Below are positions 7,136 through 15,913 of a stretch of 18,852 bases of DNA, in pieces. Both the position numbers and the translations under genes were made by a program. This DNA is from Cyanobacteria bacterium UBA2566 (lineage in GTDB: Bacteria > Cyanobacteriota > Cyanobacteriia > Cyanobacteriales > Desertifilaceae). Numbering within the stretch: the first letter of the stretch is position 1; every line of letters starts with the position of its first letter. The notes under the pieces were generated by a model. It worked only from the letters and a program-made list of their open reading frames with translations. It had not been told where the DNA came from and did not search any database. The stretch covers positions 1 through 18,852 of the forward strand of contig DDLS01000141.1 of the NCBI GenBank assembly GCA_002340255.1, given 5' to 3'.

Positions 7136-8368
7136 TTACTCGGGATAGGGGATGAGGAGGGTAAATTCTGTGCCCTTCCCCAGTTCTGAGTGATAAGCGA
7201 TCGTACCGTGATGTTTTTCTTCAATAATTTGACGGGCGATCGCTAATCCTAAACCCGTTCCTTTACCCATCTTTTTCGTCGTAAAAAATTGCTCAAACAT
7301 CCGTTGCTGTACTGCCTCTGAAATCCCCACCCCATTATCAGCAATCTGAATCTGGGCATACCGTCTATTCTCTTGCTCTTCAACACGGGTCGTAATCCTC
7401 AATTGCGGTGTTTTACTCTTCTTTGCTTCCTCCTGTGGCTCGACGGAGCATTTAGTATCAATGGCATCAATACCATTAATTAATAGATTCATCAGCACTT
7501 GATTGAGTTGAGCCGGATAACAGCGAATCAGAGGTAAATCAGCATAATCTTTTACCACTTCAATCGCCGGTCTATACGGTTTTTCTTGTAACCGATGTTC
7601 AATAAGATGAAAAATACTTTCGACCCCTTCGTGCAAATTGGCAAGCTTGTATTCTGATTGATCTAGCCTCGAAAATATCCGCAAGGAAATCACCAGACCT
7701 TTGATTCGTTCCGCCCCTATTTTCATCGAATCTAATAACTGAAAATAGTCTTTTTTCAGAAAAGGTAAATCAATTTGAGATTCCCACTCCTTGATTTCAG
7801 GATGGGGATCGGGATAGTGTCTTTCATACAACTCTAAGAGATGCATGATTTCTTGATGATATTCAGTTGCGTAATCTAGGTTACCGTAGACAAAATTAAC
7901 AGGATTGTTAATTTCATGGGCAATACCCGCGACTAATTGCCCCAAGGTAGATTGCCCAAATTCTTGAATTAATTTCAGTTGGGCTGCTTTGAGATCGAGA
8001 TGTACTTGGATACGGGCTAAAACTTCGTCATGATCGAAGGGTTTGGTAATATAATCAACAGCTCCAAGTTTCAAACCTTTCACTTTATTAACAGTTTCCG
8101 AAAGGGCAGTCATGAAAATCACAGGAATACTTCGGGTCTGCTCATTAGCTTTAAGGCGACGACAGGTTTCAAACCCATCGATACCTGGCATTAGGACATC
8201 TAATAAGATTAGATCGGGTTGACTGCGCTGGGCTTTACTGAGAGCATTTTCTCCATTTTTAGCAATGGTCACCTTATAATTACAGTCTTGTAAAACATCA
8301 AATAAAACTTTTAGGTTGGTTGGGTTATCATCAACGACTAAGATTGAGGAAGATGGCAAATTTGTCAT
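7136..8368 (-). CDS. Receiver domain-histidine kinase protein, cytoplasmic
   Basis: This is a 410-residue two-component protein with no membrane segment. The N-terminal receiver domain (about 7-127) has Asp13 and Asp14, phospho-acceptor Asp57 (LILLDVLMPG) and Lys109. A short linker leads to the kinase: an H-box with His151 (GIAHEINNPVNF), an N-box with Asn294 and Asn298, a DNGVG G1 box at 343-347 and GKGTGLGL at 367-374. It is the last gene of a three-gene minus-strand operon, starting four bases beyond the end of the hybrid kinase gene, so translational coupling is likely. A receiver placed before the kinase suggests that it takes phosphate from the upstream hybrid kinase and passes it on. 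No DNA-binding output domain is present. The IS element lies directly downstream. Confidence 0.93.
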   Translation of the reverse strand: MTNLPSSSILVVDDNPTNLKVLFDVLQDCNYKVTIAKNGENALSKAQRSQPDLILLDVLMPGIDGFETCRRLKANEQTRSIPVIFMTALSETVNKVKGLKLGAVDYITKPFDHDEVLARIQVHLDLKAAQLKLIQEFGQSTLGQLVAGIAHEINNPVNFVYGNLDYATEYHQEIMHLLELYERHYPDPHPEIKEWESQIDLPFLKKDYFQLLDSMKIGAERIKGLVISLRIFSRLDQSEYKLANLHEGVESIFHLIEHRLQEKPYRPAIEVVKDYADLPLIRCYPAQLNQVLMNLLINGIDAIDTKCSVEPQEEAKKSKTPQLRITTRVEEQENRRYAQIQIADNGVGISEAVQQRMFEQFFTTKKMGKGTGLGLAIARQIIEEKHHGTIAYHSELGKGTEFTLLIPYPE

Positions 8369-8371
8369 TAT

Positions 8372-10900
8372 TTAAACATCCGATTGATAAGAGTCGAGAA
8401 TTTTTAAAATCTTTTCGTCATCGAAATCTTTAGCTAATTGTAAAATATAGTCGGCAAAAGCCTGATATTCAGGGGATAGCGTTTTAATCCGTATTGCTTC
8501 TGCTTCAATCCCAGCAATATAGCCTTCGAGGCTTGCATTATGCAGGCTAACCAGTTCATGATAGGGCGGTATACTCCAATTATCTCCATCATCATCAGTC
8601 GTATTTATAGGATCTTGCTGGTCATATTTCCATTCAATATTTAAGTATTGCTGTAATTGCTCGAACAGTTCTTCGGGTTGTACGGGTTTGGGTAAAAAGT
8701 TGTCACATCCAGCGGCTTGACTTTGTTGGCGATCGAAGTTAAATACACTGGCAGAAGAGGCAATAATGGGAATTTGACTTAAGGTTTTAGAGGCTCGGAA
8801 TTGTTTGGTCATTTGAAAGCCATCCACAATCGGCATGGCTAGATCGGTAATTATTAAGTCTGGTGGAGATTCTAAGGCTTTTTCCCAGCCTTCTTGACCA
8901 TTTTCAGCTTCAACGATCGCAAAACCAAGGGGTTTCAGCCAATCGAGCAAGACTAGACGATTTTCTGGGCGATCGTCTACAATGAGCAGCTTTAGCGGGA
9001 GAGAATTGGCTTCTCCAGAGCGCAGAGAGTACCCAGAAGGAAAAATTGGGGGGTGGGTTTCCCCTAAAATTTGCAATTCATGGGCTTCGGGAAGTTTCAA
9101 ATCAAACCAGAAGCGACTGCCTTTTCCGGGAGTGCTTTCGACTTGAATCGTTCCTCCCATCATCTCTACTAGTTGGCAGGTAATGGCTAATCCCAATCCG
9201 GTTCCTTCATCTTGACGGGTGCGATCGCCTACTTGCTCAAAAGCCAGAAATATTTTTTCCAGTTGTTCGGAGTTCATTCCCACACCCGTATCTTCTATTT
9301 CAAACCGAATCCGATGCATCGGTTGGGAGGTTCCCGAATCGCTTCCGGATGTCCTCGTGACGGTAAGCGTGACTTGTCCGAGATCGGTAAATTTAACTGC
9401 ATTGCCGAGGAGATTGATCAGCACTTGACGCAGACGTTTGTCATCGGCATGAACGGCTAGGGGTAAGAAGGGAGAAGGGTAATAGAGAAACCCTATTTCT
9501 TTTTGTTCAGCTCTAATGCGACAAATGTCTACTACACTTTGCAGAAATTGGTGAAAATTAAAATCGATAGGATAGAGTTCCAGTTTTTGAGCTTCGATTT
9601 TAGATAGATCTAAGATATCGTTAATTAGGGTTAATAGATGGGAACCACATTGATAAATGACGGTTAGTCCGTCCTTTTGTTTGGGAGCAGTTTCGCGATC
9701 GCGTTGCAGAATTTGAGCATATCCGAGAATCCCATTGAGGGGAGAGCGCAATTCATGACTCATATTGGCAATAAACGTGCTTTTGGCTTGGTTTGCGACT
9801 TCTGCTTTTTCCTTGGCTACTTCTAGCTCGGCGGTACGTTCTTTGACCCGATCTTCTAGGACTTCATTGGTTTGAGCGAGGCGATCGAGGGCTGAGTGCA
9901 GTTGCTCTTCAGCTTGGGTGCGTTCGGCGATCGCTGCCATTAAGACTAATAAGGTAAAGACAATGACAGTAATAAACGATTGTAATAAAATCAGGGATTC
10001 ATTCGCACTTGCTCGTGCAAATACACCTAACCCTTGCGCTGTTCCCATAACCGCATTTGCAGAAACTAGAACGATTAAAAACGTGGTTGCCAGTTGTCCA
10101 AAACGAAACACACACCATACCAGCAACGGAATGAGCATATATTCAATGGGGTACCCTCCCCAAAAGCTGATTTGACTCACCCAGATAATCGACAAAAATA
10201 AAATAAATCCTTCCAGAATTACTCTAGAATTCGCCCGATCTAAACGTTGACGGATTTCTCTGTTCAACTGATTAATATTGCGAATTTGTAACCATTTCTT
10301 GATGGTCTGTTGGTTCAGCTCAATCGAATGGGCTAAACATAGCAGCAATGGAGCGACCACAAATATACCTGCAACTTCGGTCATCCACCAGGAAAAAAAG
10401 ACTTCTCGATAAATTTCACCCGGTACTTTTTGCTGCCAATAAAGAGAGGTTACTCCTAGGGTTGTACTCACTATTGATGACAACATACCCGCTAATGTCA
10501 AAAATTTTAAAACATCTGCGATTCGATAGAAGGGATGGCGATTTCTCAGGGTTTTCCGCAATAGTGAAACACCCACCCAAGGGTTTAGTGCAACTCCAGA
10601 CCAAAGGATAAAGTATAAGATAGCACTTTTAAAGGGAAGGATATTCCCGGTTGACATCCAAGATGCAATATCAGTCAAGGATGTCCCTAAAAAGACACCA
10701 AGAACCATCCAATTGCCGAGGATATAAACTGCCGCCGTGGCCACACCCGCTGAGGGCCAAATCAAGGTAAAATCATCTGAGACTGCGGCTGTCCGTTGAG
10801 CGATTAAAACAAAAATGCAATAGGTTAGAGCAACTAGGATAATACCTATAACGGTATGAAGTTTTCTGTCCTTTTTATGATTTTCACGTATACGATACAT
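8372..10900 (-). CDS. MASE1 hybrid sensor histidine kinase
   Basis: This 842-residue membrane kinase has an N-terminal multi-helix region (about 18-325) that resembles the MASE1 integral-membrane sensor domain (IWPSAGVATAAVYILGN, LNPWVG). A coiled coil (about 325-375, with VKERTAELE) leads to the kinase core: His382 in MSHELRSPLNGILGY, an N-box around Asn496 and Asn500, DTGVGM at 537-542 and EGTGLGLAI at 565-573. A receiver follows (about 636-755) with Asp686 (LIITDLAMP) and Lys738. A tail of about 85 residues has no HPt histidine motif that I recognise. The ATG is fixed by two in-frame TAA codons just upstream. It lies 44 bases after the MCP-like gene and three bases before the receiver-kinase gene. 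The ligand is unknown. Confidence 0.94.
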   Translation of the reverse strand: MYRIRENHKKDRKLHTVIGIILVALTYCIFVLIAQRTAAVSDDFTLIWPSAGVATAAVYILGNWMVLGVFLGTSLTDIASWMSTGNILPFKSAILYFILWSGVALNPWVGVSLLRKTLRNRHPFYRIADVLKFLTLAGMLSSIVSTTLGVTSLYWQQKVPGEIYREVFFSWWMTEVAGIFVVAPLLLCLAHSIELNQQTIKKWLQIRNINQLNREIRQRLDRANSRVILEGFILFLSIIWVSQISFWGGYPIEYMLIPLLVWCVFRFGQLATTFLIVLVSANAVMGTAQGLGVFARASANESLILLQSFITVIVFTLLVLMAAIAERTQAEEQLHSALDRLAQTNEVLEDRVKERTAELEVAKEKAEVANQAKSTFIANMSHELRSPLNGILGYAQILQRDRETAPKQKDGLTVIYQCGSHLLTLINDILDLSKIEAQKLELYPIDFNFHQFLQSVVDICRIRAEQKEIGFLYYPSPFLPLAVHADDKRLRQVLINLLGNAVKFTDLGQVTLTVTRTSGSDSGTSQPMHRIRFEIEDTGVGMNSEQLEKIFLAFEQVGDRTRQDEGTGLGLAITCQLVEMMGGTIQVESTPGKGSRFWFDLKLPEAHELQILGETHPPIFPSGYSLRSGEANSLPLKLLIVDDRPENRLVLLDWLKPLGFAIVEAENGQEGWEKALESPPDLIITDLAMPIVDGFQMTKQFRASKTLSQIPIIASSASVFNFDRQQSQAAGCDNFLPKPVQPEELFEQLQQYLNIEWKYDQQDPINTTDDDGDNWSIPPYHELVSLHNASLEGYIAGIEAEAIRIKTLSPEYQAFADYILQLAKDFDDEKILKILDSYQSDV

Positions 10901-10944
10901 ACATTATTATGGAATGAATTAGATCGGGTAGTTTTGATTTTTAA

Positions 10945-12393
10945 TTAAACCATAAGTTTTAAGTGTTCTGCGGTGATTTTCAATTTCTCAGTGCCAGATT
11001 TGAGTTGACTGATGCCATTCGCGCTAATTTGAGCAGCCGTATTGAGTGCATGAATCGCTTCTAAGACTTGGGCGATCGCCTGATGCTGTTGCTGAGTGGT
11101 TAATGACGTTTCTTGGTTATTGACAAAGACTTCCTGAATTGAATCGGTAACCCCTAAAAATGACTCGGCTGTGTTTTTCAAGGTTTTACTGCTATTTTGA
11201 ACCGTAGCTTTACCCCGATCAGCAATCATCATCGTATCCCCGATCGCCCCTTGAATTTCATTAACTAAATGATTGATTTTGACGGCTGAATCTCTACTTT
11301 CATCAGCAAGTTTACGGATTTCCGTCTCCACTACACCAAACCCTCTACCATATTCCCCAGCTCGCACAGCTTCTACTGCTGCATTGAGAGCTAACATATT
11401 CGTTTGGTTGCCTAAATTACTCACTAATTCGGAAATACTGGCAATTTCTTGGGCATGCTGGTTCAGTTCTCCAATTTTGATGACCATCAGATTGACTTGT
11501 TGATCTAAAGTTATCATATCCTTAAGGGTCTGTTCTGCGGCCTGATTCCCCGCTTCACTCAGTTGTAACGCATCGGTGGCATTGCTTACAGTTGATTGAG
11601 CTTGTTGGGCCGATTTTTTGGCCGTTTGACTCAATTCATTAATTGATATGGTGGTTTGATGAACCGAAACAGCCTGCTGACTAATAATTCGTTCCTGCTC
11701 TTCAGCAATGGAGTCAATTTCACGAGAGGATACCGCAATTACATTGATAACTTCTTGCAAAGCAGCCGTGATACTTCGGCGAATAATGATAAATCCTGCG
11801 GGAGAACCCACCAAAATTGCTACAATTAGTAGAGGAATAAAGACTAATAGGGTTTCTCGGTAAATATTCCCAGCTATTTTCCGTTCTTGACCTGCGACTT
11901 TAAGTTGTAGTTCGGTTAACTGATCGATCCGTTGGGTAATGGGATCGATCGCCAGATAAAGTTCTCCATCTAGCCTATCTAAAGTGGTGCGGTCGCTTGC
12001 CCTCAAAACTTGTTCTAAATTTTGCAACTCTTTCTCTGCTTTTGCGAACATGATTTCTACTTCTTCGGCTAAATGTTTTTCCTCATTTTTTAAATCCCTT
12101 TGGGTATATAATTGCCAATTTTTCTCGATTTCCACTTGTGCTTTTTGAACAGATATCAATGCTTGCATCAATGAAATTTGGTTAGTATTGGCCTTATTCA
12201 CTGCATCAATAATCTGAATGGCATAGTTATCAGAGACTCGTTTTAATTGAGATAAGGGAACCACCCGATCATTGTAAATCGTTTCAATACGATGATTAAT
12301 CTGATTAAAAGAATAAATAGCATAAAACCCAACTATGCATAACGTAATTAAGGGAAGCCCAAATCCTAAGTACAACTTTTCACTCAATTTCAC
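10945..12393 (-). CDS. Methyl-accepting chemotaxis-like membrane receptor
   Basis: The 482-residue receptor has a transmembrane helix at about 8-28 and an external, probably four-helix-bundle sensor (about 29-178). A second helix lies at about 181-204, and a long cytoplasmic coiled coil runs to the C-terminus. The signalling hairpin tip is at about 325-352, with QTNMLALNAAVEAVRAGE followed by GRGFGVVETEIRKLADES, close to the MCP consensus (usually QTNLLALNAAIEAARAGE). I see no clear HAMP domain. The start is GTG, supported by AGGAGG seven bases upstream. It is the first gene of an operon with two kinase genes; no cheA, cheW or cheR is in the window. It may signal to the neighbouring hybrid kinase, or simply feed a distant chemotaxis array. 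Confidence 0.9.
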   Translation of the reverse strand: MKLSEKLYLGFGLPLITLCIVGFYAIYSFNQINHRIETIYNDRVVPLSQLKRVSDNYAIQIIDAVNKANTNQISLMQALISVQKAQVEIEKNWQLYTQRDLKNEEKHLAEEVEIMFAKAEKELQNLEQVLRASDRTTLDRLDGELYLAIDPITQRIDQLTELQLKVAGQERKIAGNIYRETLLVFIPLLIVAILVGSPAGFIIIRRSITAALQEVINVIAVSSREIDSIAEEQERIISQQAVSVHQTTISINELSQTAKKSAQQAQSTVSNATDALQLSEAGNQAAEQTLKDMITLDQQVNLMVIKIGELNQHAQEIASISELVSNLGNQTNMLALNAAVEAVRAGEYGRGFGVVETEIRKLADESRDSAVKINHLVNEIQGAIGDTMMIADRGKATVQNSSKTLKNTAESFLGVTDSIQEVFVNNQETSLTTQQQHQAIAQVLEAIHALNTAAQISANGISQLKSGTEKLKITAEHLKLMV

Positions 12394-12400
12394 AATGAAA

Positions 12401-12406
12401 CCTCCT
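12401..12406 (-). promoter_or_regulatory. Perfect Shine-Dalgarno sequence deciding a GTG start
   Basis: AGGAGG on the minus strand is spaced seven bases from the GTG at 12391-12393. There is no nearby in-frame ATG, so the GTG is taken as the start of the MCP-like gene. Confidence 0.8.
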
Positions 12407-12449
12407 AGGGGATAGGGTGGCGCTATGTGCTGTTCAGGGGGAATGGGTA

Positions 12450-12476
12450 TAGGTCACAAGTTAAATTTGTAACCTA
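12450..12476 (-). promoter_or_regulatory. 27-bp dyad, candidate operator of the signalling operon
   Basis: TAGGTCACAA, seven A+T-rich bases, then TTGTAACCTA form an inverted repeat with nine of ten positions matching. Its near edge lies about 57 bases upstream of the GTG of the MCP-like gene. A weak TATACC on the minus strand overlaps its edge, with no convincing -35 box. The symmetric 10-bp half-sites with a 7-base centre look like a dimeric regulator site, but no regulator is identified. Confidence 0.4.
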
Positions 12477-12596
12477 GGGGAGGCAAGTGGCAAAAGGCAA
12501 TGCTAAGACAATCGGGTTTTATTCGTTCTTTCAAGATAGAGAATGTATGGATACCGATTAAAGCCTAGATCCCTCTAGGGAAATCGAAAAAAATAT

Positions 12597-12974
12597 TTAA
12601 TTTTGTTGGTAATTTAAAGCTTCACAAAATGTCTGTACCCCAGTTTTAACGACATATAATACCACAGGAGTGACGAGCAAGGATGGACAGACTTGGGAGG
12701 TTTTGAGTGTACGGACTACGTCAGCGAGTTGTCTTTGTTGAAAATGGCTCTGACAGGGGTCTTGGCATAAAATCACACGACAGCGTTTAGCGACTCCAGA
12801 TAACCAGTCTGTGCGATCGGGTTGTTGTCCAGCTTGAATGCCGAGGGAGATGGCCGCATCTTCGAGATCTCCTTCACAGTCTTCAATTTGGTCTAAGGCT
12901 TCCAAGGCTTCCGGATCGGCAGCTAACTCCGTGCGATAATGGGCGATCTCTTGGGAAGTAAGGATAATCGTCAT
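12597..12974 (-). CDS. Conserved-looking hypothetical protein, 125 residues
   Basis: I do not recognise the family. The protein begins with an acidic, helix-rich part (residues 1-45, including ALEALDQIEDCEGDLEDAA). A stretch with Cys69, Cys74 and Cys78 follows (CRVILCQDPCQ), and a more hydrophobic C-terminal segment (about 97-110, LLVTPVVLYVVKTG). There is no signal peptide or clear membrane helix. It is divergent from pheS, with 51 bp between the starts if pheS begins at 13026. A normal ATG start, base composition like its neighbours and an uninterrupted frame argue that it is real. A role tied to pheS is not shown. Confidence 0.7.
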   Translation of the reverse strand: MTIILTSQEIAHYRTELAADPEALEALDQIEDCEGDLEDAAISLGIQAGQQPDRTDWLSGVAKRCRVILCQDPCQSHFQQRQLADVVRTLKTSQVCPSLLVTPVVLYVVKTGVQTFCEALNYQQN

Positions 12975-13025
12975 AAGAATCTGGCAGTGGAGAACGGGAA
13001 TAATGGTAACATCAGGTAAGGCATT

Positions 13026-14054
13026 ATGCTCTTTTCAGACCTGCCAGCGCCTAGAATCTATATGTTGAGTGACCTTGAACAACAATTAGCCGACCTCAAG
13101 CAAGCCGCAGTGGAGGCGATCGCCACCTGCGAGGATCTCCAGAAGCTTGAGGAACTCCGTATTGCTTATCTGGGTAAAAAAGGTCAGTTGCCTAAAGTGT
13201 TGGGAGGCATGGGAAAATTAGATCCTAGCGATCGCCCCCGCATTGGTGCAGTGGCTAATGAGGTGAAATTAGCTCTCTCTACCGCCCTTGATGACAAAAA
13301 GAGTGCCCTGCAACAAGCCCAAATTCAAGCCAAATTGGAAGCCGAAACCCTAGATGTGACAATGCCTGGGGTCTATCGTCCCCAAGGGCGGACTCATCCA
13401 TTGAATAGTACGTTTGATCGGGCGATCGATATCTTTGTGGGACTTGGCTATACTGTCGCAGCCGGCCCGGAAATGGAAACCGACTACTATAATTTTGAAG
13501 CCCTCAATACTCCCCCCGACCATCCCGCTAGAGATATGCAAGATACCTTCTATCTCCCCGATGGTAATCTCCTCCGCACCCATACCTCCTCAGTGCAAAT
13601 TCGCTACATGGAGAAGAATGACCCTCCGATCCGCATTGTGGCTCCTGGACGCTGCTATCGTCGCGATACGGTTGATGCAACCCATGCGGCAGTATTTCAC
13701 CAAATGGAGTTACTGGCAGTGGATGAGGGACTCACGTTTACAGACTTAAAAGGCACCGTGAAAGAATTCCTGACCCAAATGTTCGGTGAGGTCGATATCC
13801 GCTTCCGAGCCAGTTATTTCCCCTTCACGGAACCGTCGGCAGAAGTCGATGTGCAATGGAATGGGAAATGGTTAGAGGTCTTGGGCTGTGGAATGGTCGA
13901 TCCCAATGTATTAAAAGCAGTAGGCTACGATCCAGAGGTGTATACGGGGTTTGCGGCTGGTTTTGGTATTGAACGCTTTGCGATGGTGTTGCATCAGATA
14001 GATGATATTCGCCGATTTTACAGTAGCGATCTGAGGTTTTTACGCCAGTTTTAA
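13026..14054 (+). CDS. pheS: Phenylalanine-tRNA ligase alpha subunit
   Basis: Class II aminoacyl-tRNA synthetase subunit that charges tRNA-Phe as an alpha2-beta2 enzyme with PheT, which is not in this window. The N-terminal coiled coil (about 13-100) carries the typical AYLGKKGQLPKVLGGMGKL. The catalytic core has RTHTSSVQIRYM, motif 2 (GRCYRRDTVDATHAAVFHQME) and motif 3 (GFGIERFAM, near 314-322). The 342-residue length is slightly long for the family. The ATG at 13026 has AGGTAAGG just upstream. The ATG at 13062 would give 330 residues beginning MLSDLEQQL, which matches usual cyanobacterial N-termini better, so the true start is uncertain. Confidence 0.96.
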   Translation: MLFSDLPAPRIYMLSDLEQQLADLKQAAVEAIATCEDLQKLEELRIAYLGKKGQLPKVLGGMGKLDPSDRPRIGAVANEVKLALSTALDDKKSALQQAQIQAKLEAETLDVTMPGVYRPQGRTHPLNSTFDRAIDIFVGLGYTVAAGPEMETDYYNFEALNTPPDHPARDMQDTFYLPDGNLLRTHTSSVQIRYMEKNDPPIRIVAPGRCYRRDTVDATHAAVFHQMELLAVDEGLTFTDLKGTVKEFLTQMFGEVDIRFRASYFPFTEPSAEVDVQWNGKWLEVLGCGMVDPNVLKAVGYDPEVYTGFAAGFGIERFAMVLHQIDDIRRFYSSDLRFLRQF

Positions 14055-14356
14055 GGGATTGAGGAGTCAGGGAACCGATGATTAGCCTATCGAAGAAATC
14101 TGAACAGATGTCATGGCTAATCGATCTGTCTTTGCTCATTCCCTTATCAACGATCGGCGATCGCCAGTTCTATGCATTTTGTCGCATCAATGCCAATTTA
14201 TGCATTGATCGAAGAAGCCTCCAGTCAAGTTTCTGAGCAAGATTTTCATAACTATTTTACACATAGCTGTTATTGCACCTAATCTATTTGAGAAATGCTG
14301 TATAAAGATTCAACACTTTTACTACTACTCCTTATTCTTTTTCTAATCAATACCAA
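14055..14356. other. Intergenic region between pheS and the S13 peptidase
   Basis: I found no gene in these 302 bp. They hold one HIP1 octamer (about 14157) and an 8-bp perfect hairpin, ATCAATGC and GCATTGAT around eight bases (14186-14209), without a T-run. A TATAAA at 14301-14306 could be the -10 box for the next gene, but no well-spaced -35 is present. A minus-strand frame of about 104 codons across the pheS 3' end looks like a shadow. Confidence 0.6.
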
Positions 14357-15820
14357 ATGTTTAAATTTCACCTCAAACCAATTACAATTATTTTCCTTAT
14401 ATTATTTCTTAATCCATTAATTACTCTAAGTCAAGAAACCACGACAAGAAATTGTCGTGCCGACCTCAGCAATGATATTAATACGATAATAAATCGCCCA
14501 ATTTTTCGTCGTTCTCGGTGGGGGATTTTAGTCGAAACTTTATCTAGTAAAAATAGAATCTACGACCAAGATTCTCAGCATTATTTTATTCCTGCTTCTA
14601 CTGCTAAACTATTAACAACCGCAGCAGTGTTACAAAAATTAAGACCTCAACTTAGGATTAGAACTTCTATTTATGGTGATAACAACAGAAATATATATGT
14701 TGTTGGCAGAGGCGATCCCAGCTTAACAGAAACTGAACTCAAGAAATTAGCAGAACAACTCAAACAACAGGGCATAACAACGATCAATCAGCTCATTGCA
14801 GATAATAGTTATTTTCAGGGAACAGCTATTAATCCTAATTGGGAATGGGAAGATATTCAGGCGGGTTATGGCGCACCCATTAATAGTCTAATTTTAAATC
14901 AAAATTCTATAGATCTAGTTTTGTCTCCTCAAGGTTTAGGTCAACCTTTAAAAGTAACTTTTATCGATCCAATACAAAGTAACAAATGGCAAATAGACAA
15001 TAATTCTGTCACGGTCGCAACTCATGAAAAAGAATTTGTAGAAGTAGGGCGAAGTTTTACTCAACCCATAATTCGTATATCTGGACAGCTCAAAGTTGGT
15101 TCAGTATCGGAACCTGTTTATGTATCAGTTGTGGAACCTGTGGATAATTTTTTAAATAAATTTCGTCAGGTTTTAGAGTCAGAAGGAATTCGGGTTTCTC
15201 GAATAGTTGAACAATCTCCAACAACCTCAAATTTAAACTTAACAGAATTAGCTTTTGTCGAGTCTCCTACGGTGGGAGAATTAATAGAAGAAGTGAATAA
15301 AGAAAGTAACAATGTTTATGCAGAAGCTTTGTTACGTCAACTAGGGGCTAGAAGTGATTCAGTTTCTAATCACTCCTCGAATAATGATACTTTGGAAAAA
15401 AGTTTGGAGGAGGTAAGAGCAATCCTAGCACGGTTAGGAGTTCCTGCCAATAGTTTTAGGTTAAATGATGGTTCTGGATTATCTCGCCATAATTTAGTCA
15501 GTCCGGAAGCTTTGGTGCAATCTCTCAGAATAATGGCGAATTCTCCTTGGGCAGATCTCTATCAAAATTCTTTACCGATTGCTGGTGTAAGTGGGACATT
15601 AAGTTGGCGTTTTAGAAATAGCTTGGCTGAAGGAAATGTACAAGCAAAAACAGGAGCATTAAGTGGAGTTGTGTCTTTGGCAGGATATATACAACCTCCC
15701 GATTTTGAACCCTTGGTTTTTAGTATTATTGTTAATCAATCTGATTTAAAAACCCAAGAGGTAAGAACGGCTATTGATGAAATTGTTTTACTTTTGACTC
15801 AGTTGAAATATTGTGGTTGA
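14357..15820 (+). CDS. dacB: D-alanyl-D-alanine carboxypeptidase/endopeptidase, PBP4-type (peptidase S13)
   Basis: This exported penicillin-binding protein trims and cleaves peptidoglycan cross-links in the periplasm. It has 487 residues, and residues 1-26 look like a signal peptide (basic start, then IIFLILFLNPLITL). All three active-site motifs are present: SxxK at Ser81-Lys84 (STAK), SxN at Ser317-Asn319 (SNN) and KTG at 431-433. The long insertion between SxxK and SxN is typical of S13 enzymes. The gene is visibly A+T-richer than pheS before it: by hand, 16 of 60 bases are G or C at 14881-14940, against 35 of 60 at 13621-13680. It has no HIP1 octamer. That could mean transfer or relaxed composition. 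The ATG at 14357 lacks a clear Shine-Dalgarno sequence. Confidence 0.94.
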   Translation: MFKFHLKPITIIFLILFLNPLITLSQETTTRNCRADLSNDINTIINRPIFRRSRWGILVETLSSKNRIYDQDSQHYFIPASTAKLLTTAAVLQKLRPQLRIRTSIYGDNNRNIYVVGRGDPSLTETELKKLAEQLKQQGITTINQLIADNSYFQGTAINPNWEWEDIQAGYGAPINSLILNQNSIDLVLSPQGLGQPLKVTFIDPIQSNKWQIDNNSVTVATHEKEFVEVGRSFTQPIIRISGQLKVGSVSEPVYVSVVEPVDNFLNKFRQVLESEGIRVSRIVEQSPTTSNLNLTELAFVESPTVGELIEEVNKESNNVYAEALLRQLGARSDSVSNHSSNNDTLEKSLEEVRAILARLGVPANSFRLNDGSGLSRHNLVSPEALVQSLRIMANSPWADLYQNSLPIAGVSGTLSWRFRNSLAEGNVQAKTGALSGVVSLAGYIQPPDFEPLVFSIIVNQSDLKTQEVRTAIDEIVLLLTQLKYCG

Positions 15821-15829
15821 ATAAAATAG

Positions 15830-15865
15830 CTTTGAATGATTTTTTTGAGTTTGCGTGATTCAAAG
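15830..15865 (+). terminator. Weak hairpin after the S13 peptidase gene
   Basis: CTTTGAAT and ATTCAAAG form an 8-bp stem ten bases after the stop codon, around a 20-base loop. A T-run lies in the loop, not after the stem, so it is not a classical terminator. It may still act as a 3' end signal. Confidence 0.3.
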
Positions 15866-15913
15866 ATCTTCAATACCGTCTCTATCAGGTTATTCCGAAC
15901 CCTTCGACAGGGA

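Noticed and set aside
12594..12616. T-run and CCCT-CT-AGGG dyad near 12570-12580 as a terminator for the small gene
   Set aside because: On the minus strand the T-run precedes the short stem instead of following it, so it does not fit an intrinsic terminator.
13825..14139. Minus-strand frame of 104 codons across the pheS 3' end
   Set aside because: Most of it lies antisense to conserved pheS motif 3 coding sequence, and its translation has no recognisable features.
14186..14209. 8-bp hairpin as the pheS terminator
   Set aside because: It lies about 130 bases past the stop and is not followed by a T-run.
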